This document shows positions 13,177 through 20,391 of a stretch of DNA of 64,000 nucleotides, one piece after another. The DNA is from Pleodorina starrii (Eukaryota > Chlorophyta > Chlorophyceae > Chlamydomonadales > Volvocaceae). Positions within the stretch are counted from its first letter, which is position 1. Each line of letters opens with the position of its first letter. The position numbers were made by a program, and so were the translations under genes. Under the pieces are notes generated by a model, which worked only from the letters and a program-made list of their open reading frames with translations, did no database searches and was not told the DNA's origin. The DNA lies in the NCBI GenBank assembly GCA_030267565.1, contig BRXU01000074.1, positions 1-64,000 on the forward strand, read 5' to 3'.

Positions 13177-14116
13177 CTACAAATGGGTCATCATCAGCAC
13201 TGTAAACCCCAAGCAACAACACAACCAACTTGTCATCTCATCTACCTGACACAAAAAATCTGAACATCCTATCTGGTTGAATGGGAATGCAATGTCATCA
13301 CTAAAGGGGCCAATAGCACTATACACCACAAACGGTTTCCACCCAAGCAAGGCATTGCACAAGTATGAATCCCCTACCAACACACGCACCCTCTCACCCG
13401 CCCTGAAATGAAAGTAGCTGCAGAATGGAGCCCCACTGAGTCATCATCACTGGCCTCACAGGACACCATGGAGGCTGAGACCCCAGTTGAATATAAATGA
13501 CACATGATCACCACTTGACGGAATGGCAACAGTAACACATATGGGATGCCGGATGCCTCAAGGTGACCCAATAACAATGCCTCCTGAGGCAGTACATTGA
13601 AATCAACATGTAACCGGGTATGTAACCACGACTTGAACAACCACCCTCCAGGGTGATACATTATCCGGATTGGCAGACCCACAGGGCTCACACTGTTAAT
13701 TACCATGGGATGGAAGCCAGGACATACCTGAAGGAGTGCAAGCCATCGGGCTGGCAATAGTGTATGCTCCCCAATGTTACTGTGCGAGCCACATGCTGGC
13801 CAGCCTCCTCTGCAGCCTGCTGTGGCTGAGGTACCCCCACAGGAAACACCTGGATGAGCACTCTTGGACTGCAGCTTTTGGTGTCTTCGATTGTGAAGGA
13901 TGCTGCACATCTCCTCCATCCTGCCTGTGATATCAGGATTGCAAGGGCACAGGGGTGCAACCAAGAAAGGTAACTCAAAGGGGAGCCTGATGATTCATTG
14001 ATGACATGTCTTATGAACATGCATGCTGGGGGGTGCTTTGAATCCCCCTGTACATTGTCAGCGACATCACACCCGCATGTGCCTACTGCACATGCTACCG
14101 TACCGTACCGATGCAA
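13177..14116 (-). CDS. Possible intron-containing gene of unknown function
   Basis: Three minus-strand open stretches (13700-14116, 13374-13964, 13177-13389) overlap in different frames and read as ordinary protein rather than as shadows of another gene. A GT-AG intron of 35 bp (13693-13727) would join the first to the second in frame, giving ...HSF followed by SVSPVGLPIR. A second frame change near 13390-13405 would lead into a stretch containing GERVRVLVGDS and ending in a stop at 13177. The domain is not recognised and the 5' end is not defined. An intron of 35 bp is short for an alga, so this may instead be a decayed gene or transposon remnant with frameshifts. A copy with the same predicted protein sequence lies at 58057-58996, which says only that the duplication is recent. 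Confidence 0.3.
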
Positions 14117-14343
14117 TCTTTTTGTGACATGGTTCTTTTGCGAGGCCAGAAATATTTTTAAATTTAGATATGTAAACGCTGATATTTTACGGCGCCGGTA
14201 GGAGTTTATTTCTGAACTTTTGAAAATTGCGAGCCCATGAGCTGTATATACACGTTTGTGAACTCACATCTCACTGTCAGTGCAAAGGCATCGCATTCTA
14301 CTAAAAGAAGTTGGACATACCGGGTGCCATACCTGCTTCACAC

Positions 14344-14697
14344 TGTAAGACTCTACTAGTCTTCCCAGGATCTTTCTAAGGTAACTCACCGAGGATCGGG
14401 TTAGAGTTCGGTTCTTATTATGCGGAAGCGTAGATTGTTTACCGAATAGCGTGTTATAGATAAGATACATATCACAGTAGGTGGTATCAACAGATACCGT
14501 GTAAGAACATTGAAGAGTAATTCTCTGTCGTCTCCACGTAGAGCGACGCCTTAATGCGTACTCCAGATGCGTACCATTCCGCAGTACAACTGCTAACGGA
14601 AAGGTAACAGGTACTTTATTGGCTCGTTCCTCCGCCAGGACGTGAGACCAATATAACACTATTAAAATAGCGTTAAGTTCGTGCAAGCAAGCTTACA
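14344..14697 (-). repeat. Chromovirus 3' LTR
   Basis: A 354-bp direct repeat of 27078-27431, beginning TGTAAG and ending CTTACA (TG...CA ends, 6-bp inverted termini). The CACAC target duplication abuts it on the left and a polypurine tract on its inner side. Small minus-strand frames inside it overlap the LTR and are not genes. A third copy is at 59224-59577. Confidence 0.95.
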
Positions 14698-14710
14698 CTC
14701 CCCCCCTTTG
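14698..14710 (-). other. Polypurine tract of the chromovirus
   Basis: Read on the minus strand, a CAAAGGGGGGGAG tract ends directly at the 3' LTR. This is the expected position and composition of the RNase H-resistant primer for plus-strand DNA synthesis in LTR retrotransposons. The truncated fragment at 31967 has one more G. Confidence 0.88.
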
Positions 14711-14773
14711 AAGCGAACCGTCCCCGGGAGCAGCGTGCCACTTGTGAAAGTGGAACGTCATAATCTCGCAGGT

Positions 14774-15010
14774 AACTGAAGGTTTTCTGAGTGAAACGAA
14801 GAAAACCAAGGTTTTCTGTGTATTTGCCGAGAGCGTTCTCGGCTGTTCGTTGGCGGTACGGCCTGGCCGTACCGGTGAGAGCGAAGTGCAAGTCGCGCTG
14901 AGCGCGACGGAAAGAGCAATTTCGCGAGTTCATTTAGTCAGTACTGACAGGTTTCCGCTGCGTCTTCTGCCCATTACACCGCCCCGCGGCAGATAGCGCA
15001 GTCGGTTACC
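14774..15010 (+). repeat. Left direct repeat (A1) of the DIRS element, hairpin-rich
   Basis: 237 bp repeated at 19647-19883 with no difference that I could see. It contains a run of short inverted repeats: 14781-14807 (GGTTTTC/GAAAACC), 14826-14843 (GCCGAGA/TCTCGGC, 4-nt loop), 14854-14874 (10-bp arms, 1-nt loop), 14892-14908 (GTCGCGC/GCGCGAC) and a 12-bp palindrome at 14937-14948. It ends in GGTTACC directly before the ATG of the first ORF, so it also serves as the leader of that ORF. Confidence 0.9.
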
Positions 15011-16071
15011 ATGTTGCCCCTTTTCGGCCTAGAGGTCGCCCTAGTGGCAATGCTCGCTGGCGTACTTATGATGCCAGCTAAGAGAAAACTTAGTGACCAG
15101 CTGGTAGAACTACAGAAGGTCTACACAGACCTTCAGGCCCAGTTGACCGCCATTGAGCGGTCCGACGACTACCAGAAGGCCGCCTCCCTGCTGGCGGCTG
15201 ACCCTGGTGCTCGTGCAGATAAAAAGAAGTTCACAGCGGCGGTGAGCTCCGCGTATGACACCTGCGTCGCCTTGAAGAATCAAATGGCCAGCGTCAGCGC
15301 TAATATCGCCCAGCTGGAGATGGCCATGGAGCAGCCGGCGTTGAAAGTTCTCGTATCCGATAAGTCGGGTCGCGTCATGGAGCGCCCATTCAAGGACCTG
15401 GACTACGTCAACGACAGCTGGGTCAACAAGGCCGGCAAGGAGCACAAGGCGCTCAAGCGTGAGAACCGTGAGCTGAACCAACTCTACCACGCGTTCCAGA
15501 AGGTCAACCGCAGCCTGGAGGACGAACGCGAGGCGCGCCGCGACGATGCTCCGCCGGAGCAGATGGAGGAGTTGGAGAAGGCAACCAACGACGCCATTAC
15601 GGACGGTGAGAACTTGCTCACGGACCTGAACATGCGGCTGCGCAAGGCCATGTTAGTGGGCTGGGAGGCGGTTGAGTCGTTGGATCTGCCGGACTGCTGC
15701 AAGTCCGAGGAGGAGCGTAGTAAGCTGTTTTCCGCGCACAAGCGAGTCGCCGCGGAGAGGGAATGTGAGCGTAGGGGTGCCAAGCCCGGGGTGCAGAAGC
15801 AGGGGGGCGCGGGTTTCCGTCAGCGGCAGCTCGTGGCGCCTGGTGCCGGCTTTGGCCAGGCCCAGGTCGGGTTCGGCCCCGGGCAGGGTGGTTTGCTACC
15901 GCACCAGGCGCTCCCCTTCGTGTCGGGGTGCAGTTTGGTGGCGTGGTCGCGGGTGCCGGTCAAGGCGGCGGCAAGCCCCCGCGTGTCCCTAAGCCGACGG
16001 ATCAGTGTTATAAGTGCAAGTTGTTCGGGCACTTCGCGAACATGTGCCCGAATCCGCCCGCAGCGCGGTGA
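15011..16071 (+). pseudogene. DIRS Gag-like protein with CCHC zinc knuckle, frameshifted
   Basis: The ATG is directly after the terminal repeat. The first frame runs 358 codons to 16087. Residues about 25-60 and 90-250 are charged and helical with coiled-coil character, and the tail from about 255 is Gly/Gln-rich. The nucleocapsid motif is not in this frame. At 16006-16047 a different frame encodes C-X2-C-X4-H-X4-C (CYKCKLFGHFANMC), followed by a stop at 16069-16071. The two frames would join if the T run at about 15892-15894 had one more base, so I infer a one-base loss. The second copy (59891-60951) has the same break, so it predates the duplication. The role by family is a capsid and RNA-binding protein. 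A sequencing error is unlikely because both copies agree, although one assembly could have copied it. Confidence 0.75.
16006..16047 (+). other. CCHC zinc-knuckle motif of the DIRS Gag
   Basis: Codons in this frame give C-X2-C-X4-H-X4-C, the retroviral and retrotransposon nucleocapsid knuckle that binds genomic RNA. It lies in the frame used by the downstream RT ORF, not in the frame of the ATG-started Gag ORF. Confidence 0.85.
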
Positions 16072-16287
16072 GAGTGACGGTCCGTGAGGGAGAGTTGTGG
16101 ACGGCCCCGCCGGGGGGACTTGATCCGGCTCGCGTGGAGCCATGTCGTGAACGTGAACGCCCCGCAGCGGCGTAGCCCATCGGCGGGCTGGAGGCAGGCC
16201 CGTGCGCCGCCTTGGTGTGTGAGGGCGTCCCGGTGTGACGCAGATCCCCTCGCGGAGGGTGAGATCGAACTTTCGAAGGCCCGGTGA

Positions 16288-18360
16288 GCCTTACGTGACT
16301 GTGCCCCGGCTGGTGGCCGGCTTCCCTTGTGTAACGTGCGTTCAGATTGGGCCGAGTCCCGGGAGGGTGGTGACGTCGTTCAAGGCGCCGCGCCGCCTGC
16401 CGCGTCCGGCAACATCAATGTGAACGCCAGCTGGTGGCTTTCGGTCTGCTCCAGCTCGTGGACAAAGCAATGGGTGCAGCAAGGGTTCCCGTTGTGGTGG
16501 AAACAGGCGGGTGTCACACCGCCACCGAAGGTCATGCGAAACCACCAAGGGGCGCTGGAGCAGCGTGCCTTCGTCACCGAATCTGTCGAGGCGCTTCTGG
16601 CAGCAGGGGCCGTACGGCAGGTTAGCGCGCGCCCACGAGTCGTTAACCCGTTAAATGCGATACCGAAGCCCCGGCAGCCTGGCAAATTCCGCCTCCTCCT
16701 TGACTTGCGGTACGTCAATCAGTACGTATACTGCCCCAAGTTCAAATTCGAGAAGCTGACTGATTTGGAGCAAATCTTCCAGCCGAACGACTTGCTTATT
16801 AGCGCCGACCTTACTAACTCCTATTGGCAGCTCCGAATGCGCGAAGACGCCTGCGATTACCTAGGCTTCGAATGGGATGGCCGGTTTTACGTGTTTACCG
16901 TATTGCCCTTCGGGCTTGTGTCCGCCCCGTGGGCATTCTCGAAACTTATGCGGGAGTTTTCAGCGTACCTGAGGGGCAAGGGTTTTCGCCTTATCAACTA
17001 TCTAGACGACTTTCTGTTCTTGTTGGGGCCAGATCGCGCCACGGCCTCTAAGCGGCGAGGCGAGATTGTCCGCGAATTTGAGCGGGCGGGTGTCGCCCTG
17101 AATAAAGAAAAGAGCGTGCTGTCGCCCACATCGGTGGTGCGCTGTCTGGGGTATTTGGTCGATAGCGCGAAAGGGGTGTTCGCTATCCCGCAAGACCGTT
17201 GGGAGTCCTTCCAGAGGGTGGTGGATGAGGCCTTGGCACGGCCTAGCATCCCGGCCAGGACCCTGGCTCGTGTCGTGGGGCACGCTGTGAGCATGTACGT
17301 CGTTATAGGGCGCTTGGGGCGTCTCTTCACGCGGGCATCGACTGCCCTACTGCCCGACCGTTGGGGATGGTCGAGTGAGGTCACGGTTACCCCGGCGGTA
17401 CGAGAAGAGCTGCGCTTCTGGCAGTCGCTGGACTGGGAGCGGCTGACGAGCCCGATCCGGCGGCCCCCGGAAGTCAACACGCTCGAGGTTAACACCGACG
17501 CCAGCGCCACCGGCTGGGCGGGTGTTGTGTCGGGCCCCGGGTTGCGCACGGTGCACCCGGTCGCGCGAGGTTACTTGTCTGGGGACATGCGTCGCACGTC
17601 GTCGGGTAACCGTGAGCTGGCTGCTATCTTCTTCTCTCTTGAGTCCCTCAAGGATGAGCTGAATGGGCGGCGAGTGCATCTGCTGACGGATAGCCAGAAT
17701 GCGGAGCGTATCGTTGATCACGGCAGCCGGAAGGCACATTTGCAGGAGTGGGCGCTGAAGATTTTCTGGTGGTGCAAGGAGCACCAGGTGCAGTTGAGCG
17801 TGTCGTGGATCCCTCGTGAGTTAAATGAGGTTGCTGACTACTTCAGCAAGCTGAAGGACGGGGATGACTGGAAGCTGAACCCAGTCTGGTTTGGGGTCCT
17901 CGACCGAAAGTGGGGCCCACACACGGTGGACCGATTTGCGTCGGCCGGGAACGCCCAGCTAAAGCGGTTCAACTCCTTGTACCGGTGCCCCGGCGCAGAG
18001 GCAGTGAACTGCTTCTCGCAAATGTGGGGGAAAGAAAACAACTGGTGTAACCCACCGTTTGCTTTGGTGGGCAGAGTGCTGGAGTTTATGAAGAGCCAGG
18101 CGGCAACTGGTACGGTCGTTCTACCAGTCTGGAAGTCGGCGGTGTGGTGGCCGGTGCTGTGCCCCCGTGAGGGCGAGTTCGCGCAGTGTGTCACAGCGTG
18201 CGTGGAATTGCCACATCAGCAACGGGATCTGTTCCTGCCGGGAGAAACCGCTGCAAATGAGTATGGGGTTGGGGCACCCAGGTGGCGGGTGTGGGCGGTG
18301 CGGGTCTCCTTTGAGGGCCGGTGGCGATGGCGCGCCCCGTTGGCAACCCCTTGCAAGTAG
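16288..18360 (+). CDS. DIRS polyprotein: reverse transcriptase, RNase H, methyltransferase-like domain
   Basis: The frame is open from the codon after TGA 16285-16287 to TAG 18358-18360. No ATG is near the start; the first convenient codon, 16327, is TTG, so the true start (or fusion to Gag) is unknown. Counting from 16327: RT at about 95-300, with KFRLLLDLR, the first catalytic Asp in SADLTNSYWQL (D161), LPFGLVSAPWAF and YLDD at 225-228; RNase H at about 385-510, with acidic residues D391, E430, D455 and D504. A C-terminal domain at about 530-612 contains VDRF...NNWCNPPF (NPPF 575-578) and VLPVWKSAVWW, matching the DNA adenine methyltransferase-like domain typical of DIRS and PAT elements. 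The role is to copy element RNA to DNA; that of the methyltransferase-like domain is unknown. An identical protein is encoded at 61168-63240. Confidence 0.92.
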   Translation, partial: ALRDCAPAGGRLPLCNVRSDWAESREGGDVVQGAAPPAASGNINVNASWWLSVCSSSWTKQWVQQGFPLWWKQAGVTPPPKVMRNHQGALEQRAFVTESVEALLAAGAVRQVSARPRVVNPLNAIPKPRQPGKFRLLLDLRYVNQYVYCPKFKFEKLTDLEQIFQPNDLLISADLTNSYWQLRMREDACDYLGFEWDGRFYVFTVLPFGLVSAPWAFSKLMREFSAYLRGKGFRLINYLDDFLFLLGPDRATASKRRGEIVREFERAGVALNKEKSVLSPTSVVRCLGYLVDSAKGVFAIPQDRWESFQRVVDEALARPSIPARTLARVVGHAVSMYVVIGRLGRLFTRASTALLPDRWGWSSEVTVTPAVREELRFWQSLDWERLTSPIRRPPEVNTLEVNTDASATGWAGVVSGPGLRTVHPVARGYLSGDMRRTSSGNRELAAIFFSLESLKDELNGRRVHLLTDSQNAERIVDHGSRKAHLQEWALKIFWWCKEHQVQLSVSWIPRELNEVADYFSKLKDGDDWKLNPVWFGVLDRKWGPHTVDRFASAGNAQLKRFNSLYRCPGAEAVNCFSQMWGKENNWCNPPFALVGRVLEFMKSQAATGTVVLPVWKSAVWWPVLCPREGEFAQCVTACVELPHQQRDLFLPGETAANEYGVGAPRWRVWAVRVSFEGRWRWRAPLATPCK

Positions 18361-18366
18361 AGTTGA

Positions 18367-19446
18367 ACTGACAGGGGCCCGGGCGTACCCCCTTCTGCCC
18401 ATGCGTTGTGCCGCTCAGACGCCTTTGCCGCGTCCTTCTGGGAGCGAGCGGGAAAGCTGGTGGCGCCAAATCACCGGGAGCTACTGGCGGAAAGTCAGGC
18501 ATTTGCCGCGTCGTCGAGGGCGGTCTCCACGAAGAAGGTGTACGCGAACCCGTGGGAGAGTTTTAAGGCTTGGTGCCGCGCGGGCGGTTACAGCTGCCTA
18601 CCGGCAAGCCCAGTCGTGGTGGGCATGTATTTAACAACGGTGGCCAAATCGGCCTCGAGCTACGCTACCGTGAAGCTGGCAAGTGCTGCGATTTTCATGC
18701 AGCACGACTTGGCGTGTGACGGGACGAACCCGACGAAGCACCCCTTTTGCAAGGCGGTGCGGGCGGCGGCCAAGCGCTCACTAGGGACAGCCGTGGTGAA
18801 TCGTAAGGAGCCCCTGACCCTCGAGGCAATCGTGTGAGTTGTCCGGTTGTTGGCCTTTGCTGGCGCCCCCGTGTGGAGCGTCATGCTCGCAGCGTACACG
18901 GCCCTGTGTTTCGCTGGCTTCTTCCGGTACGATGACGCGGCAGGGTTGCTAGTGCGAGACGTGCAGTTGCACGCTACGCATGCAGCCGTCTTTATTGCCA
19001 AGCGCAAGAATGACCAGTTCCGGGAAGGTAACGTGGTGCACATTGCTCGGGGTGAGAGCGTGGCCTGCCCGGTGGGCCTTCTGGAGAGGTACCTGAAGCT
19101 GTCGGGCCTGCAGGCTAACCAGCCGCTTTTTCAGGGTTTTAACGGTCAAGCCGCCCGCGCCGGGAAGACCTCGGCGCTGGATGGGCGCGCGATCGGCTAT
19201 TCGCAGGCACGGTATCACGTGCTGAAAGCCGTGGCGAAGGTGATGGGTGTCACGCACGGGGAAGCGCAGGCCATGTTTGGCCTGCACAGCTTACGGTCGG
19301 GTGGCGCGACGGCGGCTGCCGAGCAGGGTGTGGATGAGCGGTTATTTCAAGCCCACGGGGGCTGGCGGTCACGTGAGGCCATGCTGGTATACCTGGCCGA
19401 TAGCGTAGGCACGAAGCTCAAGGTATCGAAGGCCCTGGGGTACTAG
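18367..19446 (+). pseudogene. DIRS tyrosine recombinase, interrupted by an in-frame TGA
   Basis: The frame is open from after TGA 18364-18366 to TAG 19444-19446 except for a TGA at 18835-18837. It is the same frame as the RT ORF. The C-terminal part after the stop has the tyrosine recombinase signature: R in GFFRYDD, HSLR, HGGW and the nucleophile Y in AMLVYLAD (residues about 27, 147-150, 170-173 and 182 counted from 18847). The N-terminal part (18406-18834) is the core-binding region. The enzyme would integrate a circular DNA copy by site-specific recombination, replacing a DDE integrase. The TGA falls between the two domains, so neither piece is complete. The second copy has the same TGA at 63715-63717 and differs by one codon (GCG to ACG at 63423-63425). 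No ATG is well placed; reinitiation, read-through or decay cannot be told apart here. Confidence 0.88.
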
Positions 19447-19482
19447 CGGGACCCCGCGCCTCCCCTCTCTCCCACCCCAACA

Positions 19483-19487
19483 TGTAA
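19483..19487 (+). terminator. Candidate polyadenylation signal TGTAA
   Basis: TGTAA lies 37 bases after the recombinase stop codon. TGTAA is the common poly(A) signal in Chlamydomonas and Volvox. The five-base motif is short and could occur by chance. Confidence 0.4.
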
Positions 19488-19646
19488 TCATGGAGCGAGG
19501 CTGTTTCCCTCTCCGCTTGCCCCTGCGGCGATTATTGAAGTATCGGTTACCAGGCTCGCCTCCTCCCACGGAAGCAAGCATACTCTTCTGCTCGCAGGTA
19601 CCCGACTCCATCCCCGTCTTCAAGCGGTAAGGCAACTACTCATGAA

Positions 19647-19883
19647 AACTGAAGGTTTTCTGAGTGAAACGAAGAAAACCAAGGTTTTCTGTGTATTTGC
19701 CGAGAGCGTTCTCGGCTGTTCGTTGGCGGTACGGCCTGGCCGTACCGGTGAGAGCGAAGTGCAAGTCGCGCTGAGCGCGACGGAAAGAGCAATTTCGCGA
19801 GTTCATTTAGTCAGTACTGACAGGTTTCCGCTGCGTCTTCTGCCCATTACACCGCCCCGCGGCAGATAGCGCAGTCGGTTACC
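19647..19883 (+). repeat. Right internal direct repeat (A2) of the DIRS element
   Basis: The same 237 bp as 14774-15010, with all five inverted repeats retained. It is bracketed by the short sequence CTACTCA on both sides (19636-19642 and 19883-19889), which gives a B1-A2-B2 arrangement as in split direct repeats, though with a very short B. Confidence 0.88.
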
Positions 19884-19896
19884 TACTCAGGTAACC
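19877..19896 (+). other. Candidate tyrosine-recombinase core site at the DIRS right junction
   Basis: GGTTACC, a 6-bp spacer TACTCA, and GGTAACC form perfect 7-bp inverted arms across the right insertion boundary. Inverted arms around a 6-8 bp spacer is the usual form of a tyrosine-recombinase crossover site. The right arm belongs to the target (the GGTAACC present in the empty site at 32041-32047). Confidence 0.55.
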
Positions 19897-20127
19897 AATA
19901 TTAAGCAACATGCCTTGGCATTACGTGTGTGATTGAGCGATCAAGCCAGATAGAACTCGCTCATTTTGGCAAGGGTGGGTTTCACAAGGGTCCACTTGCC
20001 GTTTCCCGTGGTCCGTGCACAGTCACGTATGCCAGGTATTTCGCGTGGTCTTTTCCCGTGGTCCAGGCATGTGCTTGTTTTTCGCATAGGGACATGTCCC
20101 GCGAACGGTCGCAAGCAGCACCAGGCG

Positions 20128-20375
20128 TACTTTAGGCGGTGTTAACCGCTTAATTTCGGTCCTCTGTCACGAGACACGTGACAGGCTGCTGTTGAGGCAC
20201 GTACGACAATGATAGGTGTACTTTAGGCGGTTGCTTAATTTCCATCCTCATTCACGAGACACGTGAAAGATTGTGCGTACGAGTACGGCAACGATAGGCT
20301 TACTTTAGGCGGTGGACCGCTGAATTTCGGACCTCATCCATGAGACACATGGAAGGTTGCACGTACCGGGGTTGC
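20128..20375 (-). repeat. Three-fold hairpin repeat in the chromovirus 3' non-coding region
   Basis: Three imperfect repeats start at 20128, 20219 and 20301 with TACTTTAGGCGG. Each contains a hairpin with an invariant AGACA loop on the plus strand: 20164-20184 (8-bp stem), 20251-20267 (6-bp) and 20337-20353 (6-bp). The stem bases differ but remain paired. Copies 1 and 3 also have a GCGGT/ACCGC hairpin. The region lies between the pol stop and the DIRS insertion, so it is 3' untranslated sequence of the element RNA. It is repeated in the fragment at 32279-32526. Confidence 0.8.
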
Positions 20376-20391
20376 GTTAGGGAGCCGCAAA

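Larger units (their letters stand above)
14777..19887 (+). mobile_element. DIRS/PAT-type tyrosine-recombinase retrotransposon, nested in the chromovirus
   Basis: Compared with the empty site in the chromovirus fragment at 32036-32052, exactly 5,119 bp are added here (14777-19895). The last eight added bases, CAGGTAAC, repeat the eight bases before the insertion. Order: a 237-bp repeat, Gag-like ORF with CCHC knuckle, RT-RNase H-methyltransferase-like ORF, tyrosine recombinase ORF with an internal stop, then the 237-bp repeat again near the right end. There are no LTRs and no DDE integrase. One long terminal repeat at the left and an internal-plus-terminal repeat at the right resembles the split direct repeats of PAT-type elements such as kangaroo of Volvox. 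A second copy starts at 59657. Confidence 0.9.

Noticed and set aside
14264..14686. 140-codon minus-strand frame
   Set aside because: It lies almost wholly in the LTR, and its length changes only because the flank differs at the other LTR.
15110..18640. Many open frames on the opposite strand and in other frames over the DIRS genes
   Set aside because: High-GC antisense shadows; the RT, RNase H and recombinase motifs fix the true strand and frame.
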